64,000 nucleotides of DNA, taken from the NCBI GenBank assembly GCA_049568075.1, contig CP144911.1. One strand, 5' to 3'. Origin of the DNA: Gottfriedia sp049568075. GTDB lineage: Bacteria > Bacillota > Bacilli > Bacillales > Bacillaceae_G. The notes under the pieces were generated by a model. The model was not told the origin of the DNA. It made no database searches and saw only the letters and a program-made list of their open reading frames with translations. This document shows, one piece after another, positions 33,480-42,491 of this stretch. Both the position numbers and the translations under genes were made by a program. Numbering within the stretch: position 1 is the first letter of the stretch; each line of letters begins with the position of its first letter.

Positions 33480-33677
33480 TTAGTGGTGTTTTGCAACAGG
33501 TTCGTTAGGAATTATTGCTTCACTAAGAACTGAAATAGCTAAAGATAATACTACAGCCATAACTGAAGCAGTTGTGAAGTTATACTCTCCGCCAGTCATT
33601 GAACTTAAAACGTAAGCTCCCATTTGGCATAAAACAAAGCTCCAGAACAATGTCATAATAAAACGCACTCTAATCAC
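33480..33677 (-). CDS. yjzD: YjzD family small membrane protein (DUF2929)
   Basis: A 65-aa protein with two membrane helices (about 5-27 and 37-55) and the family pattern IMTLFWSFVLCQM...YVLSSMTGGEYNFTTA. Function unknown. ATG 33677 follows AGGAGTG. It is on the opposite strand to yjzC and yjaU. Confidence 0.85.
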   Translation of the reverse strand: MIRVRFIMTLFWSFVLCQMGAYVLSSMTGGEYNFTTASVMAVVLSLAISVLSEAIIPNEPVAKHH

Positions 33678-33831
33678 TCCTATCTAGTTAGTTCTTATCA
33701 TATTATATACCTAGAAATTTGATAATTGAAGTTATAATTAAAAAGTTTTAATTAAAAAAAGTAACTTAAGAATTTTTTATACCAATTTTATAATTCCCCA
33801 AAAATACTACATTAATAATAAGGTGATAGGA

Positions 33832-34557
33832 ATGCCTGTAACTGAGAGATTTTTTAAACAAGAGGATCAATATGCAGTTATTCATCTACCTATTAGACCG
33901 AATGGTTTCGGAGTACTCTATATCGGTGGGAATACTCATTACGTAGATAATGCACATAGTTGCTTATTGCAGCATTTTGATAAAAGAAAGTTATTATCAA
34001 CTTTAACAGATGATGGGTACACAGTATTCACTTCAAATTTATATGGGAAAAATTGGGGTTCTGATGACGCTGTCGATTTAGCAGAAAGCTTATATCATTC
34101 AGTTATGAGAAAAGAAATTTTAAATCCATCAATTCATATAATTGGAGAAGGTACTGGTGCATTAGTCGTTTGTAAATTACTTGGCCTCTTAAAGGGTAAA
34201 GTCAGAAGTGTTTCATTATTAAATCCTTCGTTAAATTTAAAAAATGAATTAGATTTAGAAAGAGAAAATAAATTGTTCTATAAAAGAACAGTTCATGAAA
34301 TTTTGAAAGCATATAAAGCGTCGGATATATATATGGTTATAGATAGAGAATGTTTTTTTTATGAAACAATCTCACCAATTAAAATATACACAACAACAAG
34401 AAATCATTATAAATGGAAAAGTGATATTAGACTTTTAGAAGAAGAGCGACATAAAAATAATTTACCGATTTCGATTTTAATTTCATTAGAAGAGAAAAAA
34501 TTTGACTGTGGAAAAAACTTAATAAGGTTTTTAAAAAAATATCAGGATGTTTTATAG
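33832..34557 (+). CDS. yjaU: Alpha/beta-hydrolase-like protein without the catalytic serine, YjaU position
   Basis: A 241-aa protein with the look of an alpha/beta hydrolase: GFGVLYIGGN near the N-terminus, LSTLTDDGYTVFTSNLYGKNWG, and a nucleophile-elbow position IHIIGEGTGALVVCKLLG (about 104-121) where the usual G-x-S-x-G serine is Gly. So hydrolysis by the standard mechanism is unlikely. ATG 33832 has AAGGTGA 5-6 nt upstream. Assignment to yjaU is by order (yjzC, yjzD, yjaU, yjaV, fabH). Confidence 0.7.
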   Translation: MPVTERFFKQEDQYAVIHLPIRPNGFGVLYIGGNTHYVDNAHSCLLQHFDKRKLLSTLTDDGYTVFTSNLYGKNWGSDDAVDLAESLYHSVMRKEILNPSIHIIGEGTGALVVCKLLGLLKGKVRSVSLLNPSLNLKNELDLERENKLFYKRTVHEILKAYKASDIYMVIDRECFFYETISPIKIYTTTRNHYKWKSDIRLLEEERHKNNLPISILISLEEKKFDCGKNLIRFLKKYQDVL

Positions 34558-34604
34558 TCTCTATATTTTTTTTGAATAAATTTCCTAAAAGAAGGAGGTT
34601 AATA

Positions 34605-35411
34605 ATGAAAAAGTGTGCTGTAATTGGATCCAGTGGATTTATAGGATATGAGTTAGTTTGCCAACTAATGGAATATAATGATGTTTCAGCAGTTGTGATG
34701 GAAAAAGGAAATGAAAGTGATTTAATAAGTGAAGAAAAAATCTTTTCAATCGGAAGGAATGCAAGGGTCATCTTTTTAGATGAAGAGCAATTTTTATTAG
34801 AGAATGAGCAATATGATACTATCTTTATATGTCATTTTTATGATGAACTAAAGTTAAAAGGCTCAATTAATAGTATAGAGTTTACAGAAAAACTATTTAA
34901 CAAAATCATTGGCAAAAGTAAGGATATTATTTTTTTATTATCTACAAAAAAAGAATTAGCTGATTTAGAAAGAACTGTTAATGAATTGAGTAAAAATATA
35001 GACTGCAATATTACTTATATTGAAATTCCATCTTTATATGGACCTTGGGAGCCGTCAGCAGGCTTAGTACATGAATTGATTGTTCAAGAACTAGGAAAGA
35101 GGAATGTTTCCATAAAAAATGTATACGGTTCTAATGAAATTCTATTTGTAGAAGATGTTGGTAAAGCAATTCGAATAATTTCTGAGAAGGAATTAAAAGA
35201 ACATAAATATATCATTACAGCTAAACAATGTATGTACTTACCAGAGGATGGGAATTTCACCAGATTACAAAATATGATTGATGGAATAAAGTTCGCTCAA
35301 ATGAGAAACTATATTGATGCAACTCCTTTTGTTATTATTAATACAACTTCATTTGAGGACGGTATACAAAAGCAAAAACAGCAAATTCAACAGCATTTTC
35401 ATCTTTACTAA
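34605..35411 (+). CDS. yjaV: NAD(P)-binding Rossmann / epimerase-like protein, YjaV position
   Basis: A 268-aa extended SDR-like protein: N-terminal KKCAVIGSSGFIGYELVCQL (G-x-x-G-x-x-G, about 7-14), a YDTIFICHFYDE strand, IIFLLSTKKE, and SLYGPWEPSAG, reminiscent of the YGPG region of nucleotide-sugar epimerases. No clear catalytic YxxxK was found. Start ATG 34605 follows AAGGAGG. It is 47 bp after yjaU, probably one operon, ended by the terminator at 35431. Confidence 0.7.
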   Translation: MKKCAVIGSSGFIGYELVCQLMEYNDVSAVVMEKGNESDLISEEKIFSIGRNARVIFLDEEQFLLENEQYDTIFICHFYDELKLKGSINSIEFTEKLFNKIIGKSKDIIFLLSTKKELADLERTVNELSKNIDCNITYIEIPSLYGPWEPSAGLVHELIVQELGKRNVSIKNVYGSNEILFVEDVGKAIRIISEKELKEHKYIITAKQCMYLPEDGNFTRLQNMIDGIKFAQMRNYIDATPFVIINTTSFEDGIQKQKQQIQQHFHLY

Positions 35412-35430
35412 TGAAATACATTACTCAAAT

Positions 35431-35466
35431 AGGGAAATGGTTCATTTTGAACTATTTCCTTTTTTG
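35431..35466 (+). terminator. Terminator after yjaV
   Basis: GGAAATGGTTCA-tt-TTGAACTATTTCCTTTTTT. Confidence 0.85.
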
Positions 35467-35587
35467 TAGTAGAATACTATACGTTTAAAAATTCGCTTTG
35501 GCTTTGAGGTTCGTCCAATTGGATGGTATTCTTTTTAAGAAATGATTCTTCTTTTTTACATAGCCTGGATTTAAAAAGATAAAAATG

Positions 35588-35632
35588 TAGACAAAGTACA
35601 TATTATTTCATAAAATTAGTACCAGGTAATAA
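35588..35632 (+). promoter_or_regulatory. fabH promoter overlapped by a FapR operator
   Basis: TAGACA (35588-35593), 17 bp, TAAAAT (35611-35616) form a SigA promoter. TTAGTACCAGGTAATAA (35616-35632) fits the FapR operator (TTAGTACCTRGTACTAA-like palindrome) and covers the start of transcription, as at FapR-repressed promoters of B. subtilis; malonyl-CoA relieves FapR. Confidence 0.82.
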
Positions 35633-35672
35633 TAAGAAGACATAAAAATAATAAAGTAAGGCGGGGATATTA

Positions 35673-36608
35673 ATGAATGCTGGAATTTTAGGTATTGGCT
35701 CATACGTACCCGAAAAAAAGTTAACTAATTATGATTTAGAACAAATGATGGATACTTCAGATGAGTGGATTGTTAGTCGTACTGGAATTAAAGAAAGAAG
35801 AATTGCTAGTGACGAACAAGACACATCTGATTTAGCATATGAAGCGGCAGTAGAAGCTTTAAAAGATGCAGATGTAAAAGCAGAAGAACTTGACTTAATT
35901 CTAGTTGGAACCGTTACTCCAGATAAGTCGTTCCCATCAGTTGCTTGTGTAATTCAAGAAAGACTTGGAGCTAAAAATGCAGCTGCAATGGATATTAGTG
36001 CTGCTTGTGCTGGATTTATCTACGGAGTTGTTACTGCAGCTCAGTTTGTAAAAACTGGTACATACAGTAGAATTCTAGTTATTGGTGCTGAAAAGTTAAC
36101 TAAAATTGTTAACTGGGAAGATCGAAATACAGCAGTTTTATTTGGTGACGGTGCAGGTGCTGCAGTTATCGGTCCTGTAAGTGAAGGAAGAGGAATTCTT
36201 TCTTATGAATTAGGAGCGGACGGTACAGGTGGTAAACATCTTTATAAAGGTGGAGATCACTTAGTAATGAATGGTCGAGAAGTGTTTAAGTTTGCAGTTC
36301 GTCAAATGGGAGATTCTTGTGAAACTGTTTTAAAATTAGCAGGATTAACAAAAGAAGAAGTGGATTTCTTAATTCCACACCAAGCGAATACTCGTATAAT
36401 GGACGCTGCAAGAGAAAGATTACAACTTCCTAAAGAAAAAATGAGTGTAATTATTGATCGTCATGGTAATACATCTTCATCTTCAATTCCAATTGCATTA
36501 GTTGAAGAATATAAAAAAGGAAATGTTAAAGAAGACGATGTATTAGTATTAGTTGGATTTGGCGGCGGATTAACTTGGGGTGCAATTGCACTTCGATTCG
36601 GAAGATAA
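35673..36608 (+). CDS. fabH: Beta-ketoacyl-ACP synthase III
   Basis: FabH condenses a branched or straight acyl-CoA primer with malonyl-ACP to start fatty-acid synthesis. The 311-aa product has the catalytic triad: Cys112 (DISAACAGFIYG), His236 (IPHQANTRI) and Asn266 (RHGNTSSSS). Start ATG 35673 follows AAGGCGGGG. It is the first gene of fabH-fabF and sits behind a FapR site. In B. subtilis this is fabHA. Confidence 0.97.
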   Translation: MNAGILGIGSYVPEKKLTNYDLEQMMDTSDEWIVSRTGIKERRIASDEQDTSDLAYEAAVEALKDADVKAEELDLILVGTVTPDKSFPSVACVIQERLGAKNAAAMDISAACAGFIYGVVTAAQFVKTGTYSRILVIGAEKLTKIVNWEDRNTAVLFGDGAGAAVIGPVSEGRGILSYELGADGTGGKHLYKGGDHLVMNGREVFKFAVRQMGDSCETVLKLAGLTKEEVDFLIPHQANTRIMDAARERLQLPKEKMSVIIDRHGNTSSSSIPIALVEEYKKGNVKEDDVLVLVGFGGGLTWGAIALRFGR

Positions 36609-36634
36609 TCTAATTGAAGGAGGATTTTTTTAAT

Positions 36635-37873
36635 ATGAAAAAAAGAGTTGTTATTACAGGTTTAGGTGCAGTATCACCTATTGGTAATGATATAAATACA
36701 GTATGGGAAAGTTTAATGAATGGAAAGAGTGGAATTGGTGTTCTGACTCGAAAAAATCCTGATAATTTCCCTGTTAAAGTTGCAGGAGAAGTAAAAGACT
36801 TTGATCCTGAAAAATATATTGATAAAAAAGAAGTAAAACGCATGGACCGCTTTACTCATTATGCAATTGCAGCTTCAAAAATGGCATTAGAAGATGCAAA
36901 CTTTACAATCGATGAAGAAATTGCTCCTAAAGTAGGTGTTTGGATTGGTTCTGGTATCGGTGGTATGGAAACATATGAAGAACAGTTTAATACATTCCAA
37001 ACAAAAGGTGCACGTCGAGTAAGCCCATTCTTTATTCCAATGCTAATCCCTGATATGGCTTCTGGACAAGTATCTATTTTAACTGGTGCTAAAGGTCCTA
37101 ATGGTTGTACAGTTACAGCTTGTGCTTCTGGTGCAAGTTCGATTGGTGATGCTTTCAAAATTATTCAACGTGGCGATGCAGTTGCAATGATTACTGGTGG
37201 TGCCGAAGCACCGATTACTGATATGGGTCTTGCTGGATTCTGTGCTGCAAGAGCTTTATCATTAAATCCAGATCCTGAAAAAGCTTGTCGTCCATTTGAC
37301 AATGCTCGTGATGGCTTTATCATTGGTGAAGGTGCTGGGATTGTATTCCTTGAGGAATTAGAACATGCATTAGCTCGTGGAGCGAAGATTTATGCTGAAA
37401 TCGTTGGATATGGAACAACGGGTGATGCACACCACATTACAGCACCAGCTCCAGGAGGAGAAGGTGGCGCTCGTGCAATGAGAATGGCACTTGATGATGC
37501 TGGTTTATCAATTGAAGATATTCATTACATTAATGCACATGGTACAAGTACTGAATTAAACGATAAATTTGAAACGATGGCAATTAAAGAAGTATTTGGT
37601 GAACATGCATACAATGTACCAATTAGTTCAACAAAATCTATGACTGGTCATATGCTAGGAGCAGCTGGTGGAATTGAAGCAATTATTACAGCATTAACAA
37701 TCCATAATAAAGTAATTGCTCCTACGATAAATCACCAAGAAACTGATAGCGAATGTGATTTAGATTATGTACCAAATGTTGCTAGACCATTTAATGTAAA
37801 AGCAGCAATTTCTAATTCATTAGGATTTGGTGGACATAATGTAACTTTAGCATTTAAAGAATTTACTAAATAA
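36635..37873 (+). CDS. fabF: Beta-ketoacyl-ACP synthase II
   Basis: FabF carries out chain elongation in type II fatty-acid synthesis. The 412-aa product begins MKKRVVITGLGAVSPIGND; Cys163 lies in TACASGASSIGDA, and the two catalytic histidines in NAHGTSTELND and TKSMTGHMLGAAG. ATG 36635 has AAGGAGG 9 nt upstream; an in-frame ATG at 36614 is inside the leader. It follows fabH by 26 bp and is ended by a strong terminator. Confidence 0.97.
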   Translation: MKKRVVITGLGAVSPIGNDINTVWESLMNGKSGIGVLTRKNPDNFPVKVAGEVKDFDPEKYIDKKEVKRMDRFTHYAIAASKMALEDANFTIDEEIAPKVGVWIGSGIGGMETYEEQFNTFQTKGARRVSPFFIPMLIPDMASGQVSILTGAKGPNGCTVTACASGASSIGDAFKIIQRGDAVAMITGGAEAPITDMGLAGFCAARALSLNPDPEKACRPFDNARDGFIIGEGAGIVFLEELEHALARGAKIYAEIVGYGTTGDAHHITAPAPGGEGGARAMRMALDDAGLSIEDIHYINAHGTSTELNDKFETMAIKEVFGEHAYNVPISSTKSMTGHMLGAAGGIEAIITALTIHNKVIAPTINHQETDSECDLDYVPNVARPFNVKAAISNSLGFGGHNVTLAFKEFTK

Positions 37874-37896
37874 GGTTGAAATTTATTTTGGACACG

Positions 37897-37927
37897 AAAG
37901 CTTAGGTCTTTACCTAAGCTTTTTTTT
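37897..37927 (+). terminator. fabF terminator
   Basis: AAAGCTTAGGT-cttt-ACCTAAGCTTTTTTTT. Confidence 0.92.
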
Positions 37928-38016
37928 ATTAAAAATCCCAGTGTAAAAAAAAGTAACTTTCACTAGTTAATTATCATACTTTAATAGTAAATTAAGGTGG
38001 TGATTAACTTGGGATA

Positions 38017-38796
38017 ATGCCAACTTATAGATGGGTTGATTTTATTGAAGACAAACAAATGGTAATGAAAAAACTTTTACCATATTTTCCGAAATATAAT
38101 GAGGAAAGTTTATATAAATATCTTCTTTCCCACGGTTTATCGAGGCTGTCAACTTTGAGTAAAGATGATCTGAAACAACTAGATGAAAAAAGTATATGGA
38201 AAAGCCTTTCTGAAGAGTTTGAGAAGTTAAAAAGAGAATTTAAAGGACCTGACCTTCCTATATTTATTTTACCTTGTCATAGAACGGGAAATATGTTTAA
38301 AAACACGACTTATCAAAGGGGTGGAATAGCACATAAAAATTGTATTTGTTTATTTTTGTCCCCTTTAGAAGGAATTTTACAACATAAAGCAGTATTATTA
38401 CATGAGTATCATCATATTGTAAGATTGACAAAGTTATATAAAAACAAAAAGGTCACATTACTTGATGCTATGATTTTAGAAGGTTTAGCCGAAACTGCAG
38501 TTTTAGATCTGTATGGAGAAGCGGTTCAGGCACCATGGACAAATCAGTATTCTTCCAAGCAATGTGAATTATATTATAAAAAATATTTAATTGATAAACT
38601 TGAGATAACAAGTAATGATGCTAATTTTTCAAAATACTTGTATGGTGGGAACGGAATTCCAAAATTATTGGGTTACAGTGTTGGATATGACATTGTTAAA
38701 AGTTGTACAGAGCAGACAGAATGGTCAACTGATATCCTTTTACGAACGCCAAGTAAAAAGATTAAGGAAAATGCAATACATTATCTTTCGATTTGA
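38017..38796 (+). CDS. yjaZ: DUF2268 putative zinc protease, YjaZ-like
   Basis: A 259-aa protein with a zinc-protease site HEYHH (His129-Glu130...His133) in AVLLHEYHHIVRL and a downstream LEGLAETAVLDLYGE that can give the third ligand. Order fabF-yjaZ-yjbA matches B. subtilis after loss of the app operon. The ATG at 38017 is 16 nt from AAGGTGG, which is far; a tiny frame GTG-GTG-ATT-AAC-TTG-GGA-TAA ends at the ATG (TAATG), so re-initiation is possible. Confidence 0.85.
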   Translation: MPTYRWVDFIEDKQMVMKKLLPYFPKYNEESLYKYLLSHGLSRLSTLSKDDLKQLDEKSIWKSLSEEFEKLKREFKGPDLPIFILPCHRTGNMFKNTTYQRGGIAHKNCICLFLSPLEGILQHKAVLLHEYHHIVRLTKLYKNKKVTLLDAMILEGLAETAVLDLYGEAVQAPWTNQYSSKQCELYYKKYLIDKLEITSNDANFSKYLYGGNGIPKLLGYSVGYDIVKSCTEQTEWSTDILLRTPSKKIKENAIHYLSI

Positions 38797-39011
38797 ATGC
38801 AAACGATGCCAGAGCAGATCAAAGCGTATATAATGTATTGTTTAGTATTAATGTATCAGAGATGCTTTAATCTATGATATTTTAATGAATTATTGACTAT
38901 TTTTCATTCAGTTTGTTAAACACTTTTTGTAATTCAGTGGAAAATGGAATAAATTAGTGAATCACTGACCATACTGAAAGTTACATACAGTTGTGAAGTG
39001 AGGGGTAGTAA

Positions 39012-39764
39012 ATGTTGTATTTACATGATGTATGGGTCAATTGGTTTGAAGGTGAAGAAAATGGTTACAATGTCTGTCATTTTTTTGAATGGAGAAAAGA
39101 TGATAGTGTTGAATTATTAGACCAAGTTCCAGTCATTAAAGTTACTCCAGAGTTATATCAGTATATTGAAAATGAACTATTAGAGCTTCCTTCCGGTCTA
39201 TTAACTGAAGTGTTCCAAAAGTCTTATGTAAGAAAGAATCACGAGCGTATTCAGCTAGATTATTGCTTTGTAGTAACTGACGGTAATGGTATTATTGCAG
39301 TTGACACAATTGGGTATAATATTCCAATTCGAAAAAGCCGTTTAATACCTAGGCAAGAACAAATGGTGTATGATATGACAGCCGAGATTGAAGAAACTCA
39401 CTATACTCTTCAAAATTTAGTAAATGATGAAACAAAAGAACATCATATACTGTCACCGTCGCCTATTATTATGAGCGGACTAACAAGAAAAGAAAGACAA
39501 CTAAAGCAGTTATTATTTATGGCGCTAGATCAACTCCATTCATCAAAAAATCCATCGGAGATTCGCTATTGGTACACTGAGTGGAATCCAAGATCGTATC
39601 AACAAATTCAGGATTTGTCATTTGAGGACATTTGGTCTCAATTATATGACGAAATAAAAAGTGGATGGTCAGAGCGACATGAGCAATTATGTGGAAGAAT
39701 CGTTAAAGGTCAACCTTTCTTTGAAAAACTATGGGAAATGGAACACGAGCAAAAAGTAAACTAA
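39012..39764 (+). CDS. yjbA: YjbA family protein (DUF3603/UPF0736)
   Basis: A 250-aa soluble protein: MLYLHDVWVNWFEGEENGYN, CHFFEWRKDD, TDGNGIIAVDTIGYNIPIRKSRLIPRQEQ and C-terminal YWYTEWNPRSYQQIQDLSFE. This is the YjbA pattern; no catalytic motif is known and the function is unknown. Start ATG 39012 follows GTGAGGGG. Neighbour of trpS as in B. subtilis. Confidence 0.88.
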   Translation: MLYLHDVWVNWFEGEENGYNVCHFFEWRKDDSVELLDQVPVIKVTPELYQYIENELLELPSGLLTEVFQKSYVRKNHERIQLDYCFVVTDGNGIIAVDTIGYNIPIRKSRLIPRQEQMVYDMTAEIEETHYTLQNLVNDETKEHHILSPSPIIMSGLTRKERQLKQLLFMALDQLHSSKNPSEIRYWYTEWNPRSYQQIQDLSFEDIWSQLYDEIKSGWSERHEQLCGRIVKGQPFFEKLWEMEHEQKVN

Positions 39765-39794
39765 AAGAGGTTATTTAAATTCGCCTCAAAACAA

Positions 39795-39832
39795 AAAGAC
39801 CTACAAGGTGATAAGAGCCTTGTAGGTTTTTT
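39795..39832 (+). terminator. yjbA terminator
   Basis: AAGACCTACAAGG-tgataagag-CCTTGTAGGTTTTTT. Confidence 0.9.
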
Positions 39833-39867
39833 AATGATTTATTGATATTTCGTTCTTTTCCTTACAG

Positions 39868-39911
39868 TAAAGAAAAAGGTGTCTCAAAAGTTCTTTGACT
39901 TTTAAGACAAC
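39868..39911 (-). terminator. trpS terminator
   Basis: GTCTTAAAAGT-caaagaa-CTTTTGAGAC on the minus strand followed by ACCTTTTTCTTT. Confidence 0.6.
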
Positions 39912-39942
39912 AATTACTATTTAATGTTTACGTAAGTAGGGA

Positions 39943-40941
39943 TTATTTTTTTCTCTTGCGACCTAATCCCATAGCATTTTCCATTTTTTTAATCATTTTA
40001 CTCGCAACAGCATTTGCTTTTGCAGCTCCCGCATTTAAAATATCATCTAATTCAGTCGATGAAATAATTTCTTTATATCGTTCTTGTAATGGGCGTAATC
40101 CGTTAACTACTACATCTGCAACATCTTGTTTGAATTCTCCATAATTTTTACCAGCGTATTTATTTTCCAATTCTTGAATTGTTTCACCCGTAAATGCTGA
40201 GTAAATGCTTAATAAATTCGAAATACCAGGCTTATTTTCTTTATCATACTTTACAATGCCTTCAGAGTCAGTTACAGCACTCTTAATTTTCTTTTCGATA
40301 ACTTTAGGATCATCTAAAACAAAAATTGTAGCTTTTTGATTTTCATCGGATTTACTCATTTTTTTAGTTGGATCAGCTAAACTCATAATTCTAGCAGCGT
40401 CTTTACTAATTCTAACTTCAGGGATCGTAAAGATATCATTATATTTCTTATTAAAACGCTCTGCTAAGTCACGAGTAAGCTCTAAATGTTGCTTTTGGTC
40501 ATCTCCAACTGGAACTAAATGAGTACCGTATAAAAGTATATCTGCGGCCATTAAAGGTGGGTAAGTTAATAAGGCAGCAGATACACCATCTTTACCAGAT
40601 GATTTATCTTTAAACTGTGTCATACGCTCTAATTCACCGATATATGATATACATTGCATCATCCATCCTGCTTGAGCGTGTGCAGGTACTTCTGATTGGA
40701 TAAAAATAGTTGATTTTTCTGGGTCTAATCCAGCAGCAACATAGATTGCAGATAGACTTTGAATGTTTTTACGTAAAGCGAGTCTGTCTTGAGGAACAGT
40801 TATTGCATGTTGATCAACAATACAGAAATAACAGTTATAATCATTTTGTAATTCAATGAATTGTTTTACCGCACCTAAATAGTTACCTAAAGTAATACCT
40901 CCAGATGATGTTGGTTGAATTCCACTAAAAATAGTTTGCAT
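39943..40941 (-). CDS. trpS: Tryptophanyl-tRNA synthetase
   Basis: Charges tRNA-Trp. The 332-aa class I synthetase has the HIGH-equivalent TLGNYLGAV (about 17-25) in SGIQPTSSGGITLGNYLG, and KMSKS in TKKMSKSDENQ (about 193-197). The C-terminus is basic (LGRKRKK). Start ATG 40941 follows AGGAGGA. Expression is controlled by the T-box leader upstream. Confidence 0.97.
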   Translation of the reverse strand: MQTIFSGIQPTSSGGITLGNYLGAVKQFIELQNDYNCYFCIVDQHAITVPQDRLALRKNIQSLSAIYVAAGLDPEKSTIFIQSEVPAHAQAGWMMQCISYIGELERMTQFKDKSSGKDGVSAALLTYPPLMAADILLYGTHLVPVGDDQKQHLELTRDLAERFNKKYNDIFTIPEVRISKDAARIMSLADPTKKMSKSDENQKATIFVLDDPKVIEKKIKSAVTDSEGIVKYDKENKPGISNLLSIYSAFTGETIQELENKYAGKNYGEFKQDVADVVVNGLRPLQERYKEIISSTELDDILNAGAAKANAVASKMIKKMENAMGLGRKRKK

Positions 40942-40971
40942 CTTAAAATCCTCCTAAATAAAGCTAAATAA

Positions 40972-41237
40972 AATAAAAAAAGCGGCATAATCTCTCTATT
41001 ACATAGAGACGATTAAACCGCGGTACCACTCTAGTTATTCCAAATATGGAATCACTCATGCATGAAATCATGCTCTCATCTATCGTTTGAGTTACGTCGA
41101 AGCCTACTTATACTATCTGTTCGGTTCGAAGCTCAGAAGTCCATTCGACAGGGAGCATGACTTGTTTTCACCATCCACAAGCTCTCTTAACATGCTAAAT
41201 CTGTGTACTACTCTTCATCACAGCTTATATATACTTT
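40972..41237 (-). ncRNA. T-box leader (tryptophan) of trpS
   Basis: The leader senses uncharged tRNA-Trp. The T-box core TGGTACCGCG is present on the minus strand (41019-41030 region), followed by the terminator GCGGTTTAATCGTCTCT...AGAGAGATTATGCCGC and a T-run. In stem I the specifier is read as TGG (41143-41141) in GAATGGACTT, after the AGTA and GGTG elements. This matches the amino acid of the downstream enzyme. A 69-codon frame on the plus strand through it is antisense and not a gene. Confidence 0.93.
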
Positions 41238-41243
41238 CTATAG

Positions 41244-41272
41244 ATAATATCTTAATTATATTCAACTTTCAA
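41244..41272 (-). promoter_or_regulatory. SigA promoter of the trpS T-box transcript
   Basis: On the minus strand TTGAAA (41272-41267), 17 bp, TATTAT (41249-41244), giving a start near 41237. Confidence 0.75.
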
Positions 41273-41288
41273 GATGTTGATACATCAT

Positions 41289-41663
41289 TTAGTAAATAAT
41301 GATAAAACTGAATAAAAAAGAAAGGATAACTAAAGTGATTGAAGCCATCAGTAATGGTTTTGTAATTGAAAATCGATATCTTCTATAAATCATATCCTTT
41401 TTAACAGTAAGTGATTCATCACCTGTCATTTCTGCCATCTGTTGGTCTCTCGTTCCGAATACTTTACGCATTCCAAAGCGAGTGATATTAAAAAATCCAC
41501 TTTGTACAATTAATAAAAAACCACCAATCACAAATAATGTTAGTCCAATATAGAATATTGTGTTCGTGAAATGAAGGAAAAAGTTTAATGTTCCTTTGGT
41601 AAAAGAAAAGATTGCTGCTAGTACTATCGCAGATAATACGACAATGATATAGTGTTTCGACAT
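41289..41663 (-). CDS. DUF3899 membrane protein
   Basis: A 124-aa protein with three membrane helices: about 4-22, 33-55 and 102-122, and a cytoplasmic loop QSGFFNITRFGMRKVFGTRD typical of DUF3899. Function unknown. ATG 41663 follows AGGAGGATCAC. It lies upstream of the trpS T-box, as in several Bacillus genomes. Confidence 0.8.
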   Translation of the reverse strand: MSKHYIIVVLSAIVLAAIFSFTKGTLNFFLHFTNTIFYIGLTLFVIGGFLLIVQSGFFNITRFGMRKVFGTRDQQMAEMTGDESLTVKKDMIYRRYRFSITKPLLMASITLVILSFLFSFIIIY

Positions 41664-42491
41664 TTAGTTTGTGATCCTCCTGTTGGAAAGAATTATATAT
41701 TGTAGACTTAATAATGCTATACTATAATAATATTGTAAACAGTTTCAACTAATCGTTACAAAATATTTTTAAATTGTTAGCATTTTTAAGACAATTCTCT
41801 TTATTTTAACAAATTATTTAATTTTATTTGTCAAAATTGTTGTAAAACTCTCATAAAAATGTATAATAAAATTTGTAGAAAAAAATCGATACTTATCGAA
41901 AATTCTACTATAAAAATTCAGAATTGTATATTAACTTTCTGTATTTTAACCTACATTGCATTAGCATCTTAGGGGGTATACATCATGGATTGCGAGATAT
42001 GTTACGATAAATAAATTTGCTATACTGAAATTGCAATTTGAATTTTTGAATAAACATTCATTTTTTTACCAAATTTATGAATAAATACCTAAATAAGCTA
42101 TTTTTTATAAGGATCCCAGTTCAATTTATAAGGGGAAAAATTGTAAAGAATTATCTGTTTAGAATAATAATTTAGAATTTTCCGGTAAAAAAATATTGAC
42201 CAAAAGCGTCATTGCGAATACGCTTACATTGTTGGGAAAAAAAGCTTAAGCAAAAATTTACACCATTTTACATCAAATGAAAAAAAAGGATTAAATGATT
42301 AATCCCATGTTTGAGAATAATATGGACAAGAAGTTAAATCGATCGAAAAAATTACAGAATTATAATTGGTACTAAAGAGTATGTGGAATAGATCCAAATA
42401 GGGGAAAATCCAAATGCTCTCATTTTTACAAAAAAATTATCAAAAAATAAAAAAAATAAAATATTTTTTAAATTAATAGGGGGGTGCAGTT
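41664..42491. other. 828-bp gap upstream of oppB, with promoter and cre candidates but no oppA
   Basis: No substrate-binding protein gene is found where oppA would be expected. A SigA promoter (TTGTAA 41840-41845, 16 bp, TATAAT 41862-41867) points toward opp. ATG 41985 after AGGGGG opens a 9-codon frame MDCEICYDK. A small palindrome TCGATA-ct-TATCGA lies near 41887-41900. The last 100 bp before oppB are almost pure A/T. Confidence 0.6.
42215..42229. promoter_or_regulatory. cre-like site upstream of opp
   Basis: CGAATACGCTTACAT, read on the minus strand ATGTAAGCGTATTCG, matches WTGNAANCGNWNNCW at 14 of 15 positions. It overlaps a weak TTGACC-17-TACGCT promoter. Confidence 0.45.

Noticed and set aside
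41087..41299. 70-codon plus-strand frame upstream of trpS
   Set aside because: It is antisense to the T-box leader, whose core, specifier and terminator explain the region.
41985..42014. 9-codon frame MDCEICYDK with AGGGGG before it
   Set aside because: Too short to support as a gene; no terminator or attenuator follows. Kept only as a remark on the opp leader.
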